Shown here piece by piece: positions 25,305 to 34,739 of a stretch of DNA of 64,000 nt. The notes under the pieces were generated by a model, which worked only from the letters and a program-made list of their open reading frames with translations, ran no database searches and was not told where the DNA came from. Position numbers and translations under genes: made by a program. Each line of letters opens with the position of its first letter. Position 1 is the first letter of the stretch. The stretch is from Methanoculleus sp. (lineage in GTDB: Archaea > Halobacteriota > Methanomicrobia > Methanomicrobiales > Methanoculleaceae): contig NZ_JAJGBK010000022.1 of assembly GCF_020696975.1 (NCBI RefSeq), positions 91,280 to 155,279 of the forward strand, read 5' to 3'.

Positions 25305-25715
25305 ATGAACCGGATAGTGCATTTCGAGATCCATGCCGGCAACCCGGAGCGGGCGGTGAAGTTCTACCGGGACGTCTTCGGCTGGGAGATAGAGGAGTGG
25401 CGCCAGCCCGGCGTCGAGATGAGAGACGAAGATCGCTACTGGATGGTGATGACCGGACCTGAGACCGAGCCCGGCATCAACGGCGGCCTCGTATTCCGCC
25501 AGGGCCCGGCACCCACTGAAGGACAGCCCGTGAACGCATACGTCTGCACGATCGGCGTCAGCAACCTGGACGAATCTCTCGATGCGGTCCTCAAAGCCGG
25601 TGGGAGCATCGCCCTCCCGAAGATGGGGGTGCCGCGGGTCGGGTGGCTCGCGTACTGCAAGGACACCGAGGGGAACACATTCGGCGTGATCCAGCCGGAC
25701 GAGAAGGCAGAGTAG
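25305..25715 (+). CDS. VOC superfamily (glyoxalase/bleomycin resistance-like) protein
   Basis: 136 residues, one VOC domain of two beta-alpha-beta-beta-beta units. It begins MNRIVHFEIHAGNPERAVKFY, with a conserved FYRDVFGWEI, and ends DTEGNTFGVIQPDE, the position of the last metal ligand. Members act as lyases, dioxygenases or binding proteins; the substrate cannot be told. It is 20 bases upstream of an alpha/beta hydrolase and probably shares its transcript. Confidence 0.85.
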   Translation: MNRIVHFEIHAGNPERAVKFYRDVFGWEIEEWRQPGVEMRDEDRYWMVMTGPETEPGINGGLVFRQGPAPTEGQPVNAYVCTIGVSNLDESLDAVLKAGGSIALPKMGVPRVGWLAYCKDTEGNTFGVIQPDEKAE

Positions 25716-25735
25716 CTGCCTCCGGCAAGACCGGT

Positions 25736-26689
25736 ATGATCGAGCAGACCCGGGTGCGCTTCGATTCGGGCGGCACCGCGTGCGTCGGCTACCTCTACCG
25801 CTCCGCCGGGGCCGGTACCCTCCGGCCCTGCGTGGTGCTCGCGGCCGGGTTTGCCGGCACCCAGGATACGCCATCGATCCAGGCAACCGCACGTGCGTTC
25901 GCCGCAGCCGATCTGGCCGCACTGACCTTCGATTACCGGAACTTCGGGGAGAGCGAGGGCATCCCGCGCCAGGTGATCGAGATCAAGAGGCAGCACGACG
26001 ATATCCGCGCCGCGGTCCGGTTTGCCCGCGGCCTGGCCGGGATCGACCCGGAACGGGTTGCCCTGTGGGGGACGTCTCTTGGAGGCGGCCACGTCATCGC
26101 GGTTGCCGCAGACGACCCGCGTATCGCGGCCGTCGTCGCGCAGGTCCCATTCAACGGCTTCCCGGCAAAGGTGGAAGGCAGGTCGGCGGCCGCGACGGGG
26201 AGGCTCCTTCTCGTGGCACTCGAAGACGCCCTCCGGGGCTGGCTGGGCCGCCCGCCCCGCTACATCCCTGCCGTCGGCGCGACCGGCGAGACCGCCGTCA
26301 TGGCCACGCGAGAGGCGCGCCAGGCCATCGAGGGGATGCAGAGCAGCCACTGGAGAAACGAGGTCGCACCGCGAGCGCTCCTTGAGATGATGCGCTACAA
26401 GCCTGGCGAGAAGGCGCGCCGGGTCGCGATACCGGTGCTGGTCTGTATCGCCGAAAACGACCGCGAAACACCGCCGGAACTGGCCCGCGAGATAGCGGAC
26501 GCCGCTCCACGCGGCGAGTTCAAGAGTTATCCCGTCGCTCACTTCGACTTTTACCGCCCGGAGGTGCGGAAAATGGCGATCGCCGACCAGATCGCCTTCC
26601 TGCGGAGGCACCTGAGGCTCGATGTGCGAACAACCGGTGAGGAGGGGAGGGTATCGACCGGCCCTCCGGGCACCCATGAGAGGAGTTAA
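25736..26689 (+). CDS. Alpha/beta hydrolase (dienelactone hydrolase-like)
   Basis: 317 residues from the ATG at 25,736. The nucleophile elbow is GTSLGGGH, the acid region is VCIAENDRETPPE, and the histidine is in VAHFDFYRPE. A GFAGTQDTPSIQATARAFA stretch near the N-terminus is typical of YcjY/DLH-like hydrolases. Substrate unknown. It lies between a VOC gene and a second hydrolase on the same strand. Confidence 0.85.
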   Translation: MIEQTRVRFDSGGTACVGYLYRSAGAGTLRPCVVLAAGFAGTQDTPSIQATARAFAAADLAALTFDYRNFGESEGIPRQVIEIKRQHDDIRAAVRFARGLAGIDPERVALWGTSLGGGHVIAVAADDPRIAAVVAQVPFNGFPAKVEGRSAAATGRLLLVALEDALRGWLGRPPRYIPAVGATGETAVMATREARQAIEGMQSSHWRNEVAPRALLEMMRYKPGEKARRVAIPVLVCIAENDRETPPELAREIADAAPRGEFKSYPVAHFDFYRPEVRKMAIADQIAFLRRHLRLDVRTTGEEGRVSTGPPGTHERS

Positions 26690-26752
26690 AGATGGCACCC
26701 GAAAGTTTTACCCGGCATCGCCGGAGTTATCCCTTGGGGTAAGGAGACATCT

Positions 26753-27577
26753 ATGGATACAGTCAGGTCGAACGATGGAACGCTCATCGCCTACGAGCGA
26801 AGCGGGACCGGGCCGGCTCTGGTCCTGGTGCATGGCACAACCGCGGACCACACGCGCTGGGGGCGTATCCTCCCGATGCTCGAGCGGACATTCACCGTGT
26901 ATGCCGTCGACCGGCGTGGACGCGGTCGGAGCGGCGATTCGGCAGCCTACGCTATCGAGCGCGAATACGAGGATATCGCCGCTGTGGTGAACTCTATCTC
27001 CGGACCGGTGAACCTTCTCGGCCACTCGTACGGCGCGTTGATCTCCCTTGAGGCAGCACTCCGCGTCACGAACCTCAACAGGCTCGTTCTGTACGAACCC
27101 GCGTTACCGGTCGGACTGCCTATGTATCCACCCGGTGCACGGGCGAAGATCCAGGCGCTCCTTGATGCGGGGGACCGGGAGGGGGTTCTGCTCGCATTCT
27201 ATCGTGATGTTGTCGAGGTGCCGGAGGATCAACTCGCCGTTCTCCGAAAGGACCCGTCCTGGGCAGCCCGGCTGGAAGCGGCGCACACCATCCCGCGAGA
27301 ATTCGCGGATGAGGATTATATCTTCGAGCCCTCCCGCTTTAAGGACCTGGACGTTCCCACGCTGCTCCTGCAGGGTGAGGAGAGTCCCCGCTATCTCAAG
27401 GCAGCTACAGAGGCGGTGCATGCGGCGCTACCGGCGAGCAGGATCGTTGTCATGCCCGGAGAGCAGCATATCGCAATGAGCACGGCGCCGGAACTCTTCG
27501 TCCGGCTGATCACCGAGTTCCTGCTCGGTCCGGCTGAACCGGTGCGGGTGGAGATGACTGGCGGACGGAAAGAGTAG
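26753..27577 (+). CDS. Alpha/beta hydrolase (small-molecule esterase type)
   Basis: 274 residues. The oxyanion motif is VLVHGTTADHTRW, the nucleophile elbow GHSYGA, and the late histidine is in GEQHIAM. A cap-like region lies at ~120-180. It resembles short-chain haloperoxidase/esterase families. The start is the ATG after AAGGAG. Not closely related to the hydrolase just upstream. Confidence 0.88.
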   Translation: MDTVRSNDGTLIAYERSGTGPALVLVHGTTADHTRWGRILPMLERTFTVYAVDRRGRGRSGDSAAYAIEREYEDIAAVVNSISGPVNLLGHSYGALISLEAALRVTNLNRLVLYEPALPVGLPMYPPGARAKIQALLDAGDREGVLLAFYRDVVEVPEDQLAVLRKDPSWAARLEAAHTIPREFADEDYIFEPSRFKDLDVPTLLLQGEESPRYLKAATEAVHAALPASRIVVMPGEQHIAMSTAPELFVRLITEFLLGPAEPVRVEMTGGRKE

Positions 27578-27778
27578 CGCCAGCAGGTGCCAGGGGCGGG
27601 ACGGGACTTATATTCAGGGACAGGAGCACTCAGAACGCTCTCCCCGGTTGACGGAGGGGTCCCGAACGGCGAATGAACCCGCCGCTCTCTCCCGGAGAAG
27701 GACCCCCATCTCACTCCCGATTGTTTGAATCGGGTTAATGCCTGGGGAGAGCCAATACCATAACAGGACAGAAGAAGC

Positions 27779-28051
27779 ATGAGCAAGACAATCATTACCG
27801 TCGTCGGGAAGGATGCCGTCGGCATCATCGCGAAGGTCTGCACCTACCTTGCCGATAACCAGGTCAATGTCGAGGACATCTCGCAGACGATCGTCCAGGG
27901 CTACTTCAACATGATGATGATCGTCGATACCAGCAGGTCGTCAAAGCCGTACGCCGAGATGGTGACCGAACTCGACGACCTCGGCGATGCGATCGGCGTC
28001 CGGATCCGGTGCCAGCGGGAAGATATCTTCACAAAGATGCACCGTATCTGA
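27779..28051 (+). CDS. ACT-domain protein, UPF0237 family
   Basis: 90 residues, a single ACT domain starting [20 protein letters not shown] with the ligand-binding glycine and a second strand pair [10 protein letters not shown]. The family length is conserved at ~90. It is eight bases upstream of the UPF0210 gene, an arrangement seen across archaea and Firmicutes, so the ACT protein may sense a ligand for the UPF0210 enzyme-like protein. Confidence 0.92.
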   Translation: MSKTIITVVGKDAVGIIAKVCTYLADNQVNVEDISQTIVQGYFNMMMIVDTSRSSKPYAEMVTELDDLGDAIGVRIRCQREDIFTKMHRI

Positions 28052-28059
28052 GGGGTCCT

Positions 28060-29424
28060 ATGATCAATATCCTTGAGGTGAACGAGACCAACAAGATGAT
28101 CGAGCAGGAGAGGCTCGATGTCCGGACGATCACGCTCGGCATCAGCCTTCTCGACTGCTGCGACGCCGATCTCGACGCCTTAAACCGGAATATATACGAA
28201 AAAATCACCCGGCTGGCGAGAGACCTCGTCTCGACCGGGAGGGAGATCGAGATCGAGTACGGGATCCCGATCGTGAACAAGAGAATATCCGTAACCCCCA
28301 TCGCACTCGTCGGCGGGCGGGCCTGCAGATCCCCCGAAGACTTCGTAGAGGTCGCAAAGACGCTTGATCGGGCCGCACGGGACACGGGGGTCAACTTCCT
28401 CGGGGGCTACTCGGCGATCGTCTCGAAGGGGATGACCCCGACCGAGGAAGCCCTCATCCGCTCGATCCCGGCGGCCCTCGCCTCGACCGAGAGGGTCTGC
28501 AGTTCGGTGAACATCGGCTCGACAAAGACCGGGATCAACATGGACGCCGTGAAACTGATGGGGGAGATCGTGCGGGAGACGGCCGAGGCGACGAAGGAGC
28601 ATAACTCTATCGGCTGCACGAAACTGGTCGTCCTCTGCAACGCCCCCGACGACAACCCGTTCATGGCCGGGGCGTTCCACGGCGTCTCGGAGGCCGACGC
28701 GGTCATTAACGTCGGCGTGAGCGGGCCGGGGGTCATCAAGCACGCGCTCGAGGGCGCCCGGGGCGAGAACTTCGAGGTCCTCTGCGAGACGGTCAAGAAG
28801 ACGGCCTTCAAGGTCACCCGGGCCGGGCAACTCGTCGCCCAGGAGGCCTCGGAGCGGCTCGGGATCCCGTTCGGGATCGTCGACCTCTCCCTTGCCCCCA
28901 CGCCCTCCGTCGGGGACAGCGTCGCGGGGATCCTCGAGGAGATGGGGCTTGAGTCGGCCGGTGCACCGGGGACGACGGCCGCCCTTGCCCTCCTGACCGA
29001 CCAGGTGAAGAAGGGCGGGATCATGGCGAGTTCGTTTGTCGGCGGGCTCTCGGGCGCGTTCATCCCGGTCAGCGAGGACCAGGGGATGATCGATGCGGTG
29101 AACCGCGGCGCCCTCACGATCGAGAAACTCGAGGCGATGACCTGCGTCTGCTCGGTTGGCCTGGATATGATCGCGATCCCGGGCAACACACCGGCCTCGA
29201 CGATATCGGGCATCATCGCCGACGAGGCCGCGATCGGGATGATTAACCAGAAGACCACCGCCGTCCGGCTGATCCCGGTGATCGGGAAGGATGTCGGCGA
29301 GACCGTCGAGTTCGGCGGGCTGCTGGGGCACGCGCCGATCCAGCAGATCAACAGGTTCGGCTGCGCCGACTTCATCAACCGCGGCGGACGGATCCCCGCA
29401 CCGATTCACAGTTTCAAGAATTGA
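28060..29424 (+). CDS. UPF0210 / PFL-like family protein
   Basis: 454 residues from the ATG at 28,060. Conserved stretches include [50 protein letters not shown] and [19 protein letters not shown]. The family is of the glycyl-radical-like PFL fold by structure but lacks a radical glycine domain; its reaction is unknown. It is coupled to the ACT-domain gene. Confidence 0.92.
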   Translation: MINILEVNETNKMIEQERLDVRTITLGISLLDCCDADLDALNRNIYEKITRLARDLVSTGREIEIEYGIPIVNKRISVTPIALVGGRACRSPEDFVEVAKTLDRAARDTGVNFLGGYSAIVSKGMTPTEEALIRSIPAALASTERVCSSVNIGSTKTGINMDAVKLMGEIVRETAEATKEHNSIGCTKLVVLCNAPDDNPFMAGAFHGVSEADAVINVGVSGPGVIKHALEGARGENFEVLCETVKKTAFKVTRAGQLVAQEASERLGIPFGIVDLSLAPTPSVGDSVAGILEEMGLESAGAPGTTAALALLTDQVKKGGIMASSFVGGLSGAFIPVSEDQGMIDAVNRGALTIEKLEAMTCVCSVGLDMIAIPGNTPASTISGIIADEAAIGMINQKTTAVRLIPVIGKDVGETVEFGGLLGHAPIQQINRFGCADFINRGGRIPAPIHSFKN

Positions 29425-29520
29425 GGGACGGGGAGGTTCGGCTGCGGGGATGGATGTAAGGAGGAAAAAACCCTTTTGCGCTGCCCCCGTTCCCCATGCC
29501 CGGCGCCCGTTTCCGCTGCC

Positions 29521-30552
29521 TCAGGCCCATCCCATCAGGTGCAATGCCGAGAACGCAAGAAACCCGATCGACGCGCTGAGCGGTATCGTGAGGAGCCACG
29601 CCGCGACGATCCGGCGCGCAACACCCCATTTCACGAACCTCGCCCCTTTGGTGACCCCGACGCCCATGATGGAGGAAGATATGATATGCGTCGTGCTCAC
29701 CGGGATCCCCGCAAGGGAAGCCCCGATGATCGTCGCGGCACCGGCGGTCTCCGCCGAAAATCCATGGACCGGGCGGAGCCTGGTGATCCCGTAGCCCATC
29801 GTCTTCACGATCCGCCATCCCCCGAAGAATGTGCCGAGCGCGATCGCCGCGTGCGCGGCGACGATCACCCAGAGGGGAACCGGCAGGTTGTTCGGATCGA
29901 CGCCCGCTCCGAAGTAGCCGATAGAGAAGAGGAGCGGGGTGATGATCCCCATTGTCTTCTGCGCATCGTTGGTCCCGTGGCTGAAACTGTACGCGGCCGC
30001 CGAGAAGAGCTGGAGGCGCCTGAAGTCCCGTTCAGCCGCCGCTCGCGAGGTACCCCCGGAGAGCCGTATTACTCCTGTCATAAACAGTAGGCCCATAAGG
30101 AGCCCGATGATAGGCGAGAGGAACATGAAGAGAACGATTGTCCCGATGGTCGAGAGTTGAATCGCCGCAATGCCGGCCGCCGCGAGGCCACCGCCCATCA
30201 GGCCCCCGATGAGCGCGTGCGACGAGGATGTCGGGAGGCCCGAGTACCAGGTTATGATGTTCCAGACGATCGCCCCGACGAGGCCGGAGAGCACGATGAA
30301 AGGGATGACAGGGGCCGCGACATGATCGAGGTTGATGATCTTGCTGATGGTGCTCGCGACAGCGACACCGAACCCGAAGGCCGCGATGAAGTTGAAGAAC
30401 GCAGCGAATGCCACGGCGTTTCTTGGGGAGAGGACTTTTGTCGAGACGACGGTCGAGATGGAGTTGGCCGAGTCGTGAAAACCGTTTGTGAAATCGAAGA
30501 TGAGTGCGAGGATGATGATGCCGACGATGAGAAGCAGGGTGGGATCGAGCAT
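29521..30552 (-). CDS. pit: Inorganic phosphate transporter, PiT family
   Basis: 343 residues with about ten membrane segments. The duplicated PiT signature is present in both halves: FTNGFHDSANSI near the N-terminus and SFSHGTNDAQKTMG in the second half. It imports phosphate with a cation. No PhoU-like gene is adjacent. A perfect 17-base palindrome lies 66 bases upstream of the start. Confidence 0.93.
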   Translation of the reverse strand: MLDPTLLLIVGIIILALIFDFTNGFHDSANSISTVVSTKVLSPRNAVAFAAFFNFIAAFGFGVAVASTISKIINLDHVAAPVIPFIVLSGLVGAIVWNIITWYSGLPTSSSHALIGGLMGGGLAAAGIAAIQLSTIGTIVLFMFLSPIIGLLMGLLFMTGVIRLSGGTSRAAAERDFRRLQLFSAAAYSFSHGTNDAQKTMGIITPLLFSIGYFGAGVDPNNLPVPLWVIVAAHAAIALGTFFGGWRIVKTMGYGITRLRPVHGFSAETAGAATIIGASLAGIPVSTTHIISSSIMGVGVTKGARFVKWGVARRIVAAWLLTIPLSASIGFLAFSALHLMGWA

Positions 30553-30617
30553 GATATCGGATGGTTATTGGTAGCCCTGCGCAGGATATAGCAATTCTCG
30601 ACGGAGAATATAGAAGA

Positions 30618-30634
30618 ATATAGAGACTCTATAT
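30618..30634. promoter_or_regulatory. Palindrome upstream of the phosphate transporter gene
   Basis: ATATAGAG-A-CTCTATAT, perfect 8-base arms around one base. It lies 66-82 bases before the leftward pit start and about 200 bases before the rightward arginase-family gene. The position fits an operator overlapping or near the pit promoter. Confidence 0.4.
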
Positions 30635-30837
30635 CCACCGACCGGTTCAGGCGCCCGGAATGGAACCGGCTCCAGAGATCCTTCGTCCTCGCTGCATCAA
30701 GTGCCATCAGACTCCGGTATTGCTGTAAGACATCCCTGCAAAGAGGTATAACGAAGACGGTGCCAGACGCACACCCGGCAACGGGCGATCCGGACAGGCG
30801 ATCGGTCCGGCCTTCGCCGGGAAGAGGTGATGAATGA

Positions 30838-31746
30838 ATGCCTGATTATACGATCCTTGAAGCGCCGTCGAACCTGGGGTTACGGCCGGGCGGTGTCGAA
30901 CGGCTGCCTGACGCCCTCCGGGCCGCGGGCCTGTCCGCCATGCTCGGTGCCGACAGCGCCGGACGGGTGGACCCGCCGCCCTACGATGGCAGGCGCGACC
31001 CGAAGACGCATCTCTTGAACGGCGACGCCATCCGTGCCTACTCGGTCTCGCTGGCCGACGCCGTGGCGCCCCTCATTGAGCGGGGGCGCTTTCCCGTCGT
31101 GCTGGGCGGCGATTGCAGCATCCTCCTCGGTCCCGCACTCGCCCTGCGCCGGATGGGGCGCTACGGGCTCTTCTTCATCGATGGACACACCGACTTCTAC
31201 CAGCCTGAGGCCGAGCCGCGCGGGGAGGTGGCGTCGATGGAACTCGCGCTTGTATCCGGCCGCGGCCCCGCAGTCCTGGCCGATATCGACGGCTTCGGCC
31301 CTCTCGTCCAGGACGAGGATATCGTTGCCTTCGGGTTCCGCGACGAAGAGCAGGCAGCGCGGGAGGGGAGCCGGGATATACGGGATACACCCATCCGGGC
31401 CTGCAGCCTGGAGGAGGTGCGCTCGCGGGGTGTCGCACGGACGGTGTCGCACGCGCTCACCCGGCTGGTCCGGGACGACCTCGCCGGTTTCTGGATCCAC
31501 CTCGACGCGGACGTCCTGGACGATGCCGTGATGCCTGCGGTGGACTACCGGATGCCCGGGGGGCTGAGCCTCTCCGAACTCTCTGAGACGCTCGACGCGG
31601 CTGTCGGGTCGGGGCGGGCCGTGGGCCTGACGGTCACCATCTTCAACCCGGACCTTGATCCGGACAGCAGGATTGCCCGCGGGTTTGCCCGCAGCCTCGC
31701 GGCCGGGCTGGCCGGAACGGTCCTGCCGGAGAGCACCGGGAGGTGA
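30838..31746 (+). CDS. Arginase/agmatinase-family ureohydrolase
   Basis: 302 residues. All manganese-binding motifs of the family are seen: GGDCSIL (with Asp for the usual His), DGHTDFY, and HLDADVLDD. The usual GGDHS histidine is replaced in GGDCS, so one metal ligand differs, as in some arginase-like branches with altered substrate or metal need. It could hydrolyse a guanidino compound, but the substrate is uncertain. It is convergent with a GNAT gene eleven bases away. Confidence 0.8.
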   Translation: MPDYTILEAPSNLGLRPGGVERLPDALRAAGLSAMLGADSAGRVDPPPYDGRRDPKTHLLNGDAIRAYSVSLADAVAPLIERGRFPVVLGGDCSILLGPALALRRMGRYGLFFIDGHTDFYQPEAEPRGEVASMELALVSGRGPAVLADIDGFGPLVQDEDIVAFGFRDEEQAAREGSRDIRDTPIRACSLEEVRSRGVARTVSHALTRLVRDDLAGFWIHLDADVLDDAVMPAVDYRMPGGLSLSELSETLDAAVGSGRAVGLTVTIFNPDLDPDSRIARGFARSLAAGLAGTVLPESTGR

Positions 31747-31756
31747 GGCGATCCGC

Positions 31757-32233
31757 TCAAGACTGCCGCCCGCCGTCCACCCTCCGCTCAAGAACGATAT
31801 GCCGTGGAAAGAACCCGAACCGCCGGTAAAATGCTATCACTCCCTCGTTCCCGACCCCTACGGAGAGCGATATCGGGTCCGCCCGGTGCTCCTCCAGCCA
31901 CCTGAGCGCATGCTCCATGAGAGCCATCCCGACGCCCTCTCCACGGTGCGCCTCATCCACGTAGATCATATCGATCTCGCCGGCCTTCGCCTCCGAGATC
32001 GTGCTGACGCAGCAGCCTATATCCCCGCCGTCCGCCTGCGCAATCTCAAGCCACAGGAGGCCGCCCGCCGCTTTCCTCAGAAGGAGATCGCTTCGCTCCT
32101 CAAACGTCATCCGACCAAGGCGGTCTCTTAAGTCCGGCAGACAGGCGGCATGAAACGCCCGTAATTTCTCCCACAACGGCCTGATCCGTTCAATCTCCCG
32201 GGAATCGGTGGTGTGGTAGCGTATCGTGACCAT
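31757..32233 (-). CDS. GNAT family N-acetyltransferase
   Basis: 158 residues. The acetyl-CoA-binding motif A is MIYVDEAHRGEGVGMALME, followed by SVGVGNEGVIAFYRRFGF, the typical GNAT end. Substrate unknown. The gene ends eleven bases from the end of the arginase-family gene. Confidence 0.88.
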   Translation of the reverse strand: MVTIRYHTTDSREIERIRPLWEKLRAFHAACLPDLRDRLGRMTFEERSDLLLRKAAGGLLWLEIAQADGGDIGCCVSTISEAKAGEIDMIYVDEAHRGEGVGMALMEHALRWLEEHRADPISLSVGVGNEGVIAFYRRFGFFPRHIVLERRVDGGRQS

Positions 32234-32291
32234 CGGTGCGGATCCGGCTGTCGGGGTGATATAATTTCACCGCGTTACTCCACGGGTCCGC

Positions 32292-33053
32292 TCAGGCATA
32301 GCGGTAGCGGGCCAGGGTCCCGGGTCCCCACAGGAAGACCACAACCGCGGCCATGACGGCCAGGATGGGGCCGACCAGGACAGGGTCGTACCGGAAACCG
32401 TAGTCAGGGACCGATCCCATGTTGATCATGGCATGCAACAGGATCATGCCGAATACGCTCCCTCCGGTGTTGTTATAGAGCCAGACCATAAGGATGCGTG
32501 CCGCCACCGTTGCGACGCACTGGCCCGCCACCCAGAGCGGTGGGTTTGCGAGGGAGTAGGGGACAAGGTGCCACAGGGCCCAGACCACCCCCAGGATGAT
32601 GCCCGCGGGGAGAGCCCCCCAGCGGTCCTGAAGCGGATCGAGGGCGTATCCCGACCAGCCCACCTCCTCGCCGATCGCGAGGACGAAGAAGACCACGAAG
32701 TAGACGGGCATCGCGAGGAGCGGAAACTGGAGGCGAGGGATGGATACCTCCCCCATCAGCCTCATCAACCCGTACTGCAGGATTGTCGCGGCCGGTATCA
32801 GGAGAAGGAGGGGGATATACCAGACCTTTCGCCGGATCCGTTTGTAATCAAAGGATCTCTCCCACAGACATCGCACGCCGTCCCATCCTGCCTCCCGGCA
32901 GGTGAGGAGCGAGGCCGCGATGAAGGGGTTAGCGACCATGAGTAGGCTGTATGGGGGAATGAGACGGAGCAGGTATACGGGGAGGGAGAGTAGATAGACT
33001 AGCAGGAAGAAGAGCCCCACAGACCTCGTTCTTCTGGTAGTCTTCATCGGCAT
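32292..33053 (-). CDS. CPBP family intramembrane metalloprotease (second copy)
   Basis: 253 residues from the ATG at 33,053 (33,047 also possible). The frame is open ~67 codons further up, but that part is arginine-rich and overlaps the next gene antisense or upstream region. Motifs EEVGWSGYA and WALWHLVPYSL are the CPBP catalytic residues. The N-terminal SVGLFFLLVYLLSLPVYLL resembles that of the copy at 15,653, so the two are paralogs. Confidence 0.88.
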   Translation of the reverse strand: MPMKTTRRTRSVGLFFLLVYLLSLPVYLLRLIPPYSLLMVANPFIAASLLTCREAGWDGVRCLWERSFDYKRIRRKVWYIPLLLLIPAATILQYGLMRLMGEVSIPRLQFPLLAMPVYFVVFFVLAIGEEVGWSGYALDPLQDRWGALPAGIILGVVWALWHLVPYSLANPPLWVAGQCVATVAARILMVWLYNNTGGSVFGMILLHAMINMGSVPDYGFRYDPVLVGPILAVMAAVVVFLWGPGTLARYRYA

Positions 33054-33153
33054 CACCCACTGGCACCGTCCAGGGATGGTGGTGCAAATAAGGCTACTCC
33101 CACCGGCGGATCGTCCGGCATGAGCCCGGTAATATCTGATACGGGCCGACGTC

Positions 33154-33756
33154 TCAGAGCACCATGGTCCCGGAGAGCCCCGCCGCAAGGTCCCGGCCGC
33201 ACCGGTACGCCTGCTCAAGCACCCCCTCCTTCTTCCCGACGACCCCCGGCTCAAAGCAGTTTAAGACCGGGAGTTCGGCAACCACCTCATACCCAAGCGG
33301 CCGGAGCGGCAAGGAGAGTGCTTCGAGTGCAACGCCGAGATCGGCAGGATCCGCCTGCTCACCCACCGCAAAGACCACAGCCTTGCGCGGCCTGTCCGCA
33401 AGACGGCTGGAGTAGCCCCGCGGACGATCATCGGTGAAATCGTAGAAGGCGTAGAGCCGATCGATGAAGGCCTTCATAAGGCTTGTGACGTTGTAGTGGT
33501 AGACCGGCGAGCCGAGGACGAGGGCATCCGCCTCCACGATGCGGGGGTAGAGCAGCGTCATGCCGTCGTTACGGCGGGTGCAGGTCAGGTCGCGCCTGCA
33601 CCGTTCGCAGCCGACGCAGCCTTCGATGGTATACTCGGAGAGATTGACCGCGCTCACCTCGGCGCCCGCATCAGAGACCCCATGCAGGATCTCGGCAAGG
33701 AGGCGGCCGGTGTTCCCCCGCGCCCTCGGGCTCCCATTGATGCCAAGTACCTTCAT
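33154..33756 (-). CDS. Iron-sulfur flavoprotein (NADPH-dependent FMN reductase fold)
   Basis: 200 residues from the ATG at 33,756. The flavodoxin-like FMN-binding GINGSPRARGNTG and SPVYHYNVTSLMKAF motifs flank a compact CVGCERCRRDLTC, the four-cysteine CX2CX2CX5C pattern that binds a [4Fe-4S] cluster in archaeal iron-sulfur flavoproteins. These proteins move electrons and may help reduce oxygen or peroxide in anaerobes. Start chosen where homology begins. Confidence 0.88.
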   Translation of the reverse strand: MKVLGINGSPRARGNTGRLLAEILHGVSDAGAEVSAVNLSEYTIEGCVGCERCRRDLTCTRRNDGMTLLYPRIVEADALVLGSPVYHYNVTSLMKAFIDRLYAFYDFTDDRPRGYSSRLADRPRKAVVFAVGEQADPADLGVALEALSLPLRPLGYEVVAELPVLNCFEPGVVGKKEGVLEQAYRCGRDLAAGLSGTMVL

Positions 33757-33850
33757 GATCGGATCTCCTCTGGATGTCGAATAAGGGTTCCGGGAGGGCA
33801 GCAAGGAACCGATCATGAGTGTTTATGCCGTTCCGGGAAGAGGAACATCC

Positions 33851-34690
33851 ATGCACAAGATCATCGACTGGAACGAACTCTGGAAAGTGATATACATGAG
33901 TTCGCCCGAACGCGTCGAGAAAGGCCGTGATCCCGCCGCCCACTGGGACAGACGCGCCGCCGCCTACCAACGGGTCACCCGCGACGAGCGAGCGGCAACC
34001 GAGCAGGAACTCGGGATCCTGGACATCCGGCCGGAGGAGACCGTGCTCGATATGGGCGCAGGGACGGGGAGGCTTGCCGTGCCGATCGCCCGGACCGCCG
34101 CCCATGTCACGGCCCTCGACCCCTCGGAGGGGATGCTCGCCGTCCTCCGGGAGCGGATGGCCTCCGCGGGGAGGACCAACTACTCCACCGTCACGATGCG
34201 CTGGGAGGACGCCGTGATCGGGAGGGATGTCGAACCGCACGACGTCGTCATTGCGGCGTTCTCCATCGGGTTCTACGACCTCGCCGCCGCCCTCGAGAAA
34301 CTCGACGCCGCGGCCCGCCGGGCGGTCTACCTCTTCTGGCATGCGGGCGAGTGGCGGGGCCCCGGGGAGATGGCGCTCTACCGGGCGGTCTTTGGTGAGG
34401 AGGCGGCTGCCGGGAAGGGTTACCCGGACTACATCTACCCTGTCAACATCCTCCACGACGCCGGGATCTACCCGAACGTCCGTATCTATCACGCCGCCTG
34501 GGACGCGGTCTACGACTCCCCCAAAGAGGCCGCCCGGGCCTGGGCGGCGATGCACAACCCGGAGATGGAGGACCTCTCGGTGGTCAGGGACCACTTCGCC
34601 CGGGTGCTCCGCGAAGACGAGGCCGGGAAGTTCGTCGAGAGGACCATCCGGCCGACGGCCGCGGTCTGGTGGGAGAAGGAGGGCAGGTGA
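33851..34690 (+). CDS. Class I SAM-dependent methyltransferase
   Basis: 279 residues from the ATG at 33,851, which has GAGGA six bases upstream; an ATG at 33,815 is in frame but lacks a site. The AdoMet-binding motif is VLDMGAGTGRLAVPIA, followed by TALDPSEGM. The N-terminal MHKIIDWNELWKVIY is typical of a methanogen-specific group. Substrate unknown. Confidence 0.85.
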   Translation: MHKIIDWNELWKVIYMSSPERVEKGRDPAAHWDRRAAAYQRVTRDERAATEQELGILDIRPEETVLDMGAGTGRLAVPIARTAAHVTALDPSEGMLAVLRERMASAGRTNYSTVTMRWEDAVIGRDVEPHDVVIAAFSIGFYDLAAALEKLDAAARRAVYLFWHAGEWRGPGEMALYRAVFGEEAAAGKGYPDYIYPVNILHDAGIYPNVRIYHAAWDAVYDSPKEAARAWAAMHNPEMEDLSVVRDHFARVLREDEAGKFVERTIRPTAAVWWEKEGR

Positions 34691-34739
34691 CCGGGCGCGA
34701 CTCACCTGCTATATATGCCCGCAGAGAGATCTTCACTGG

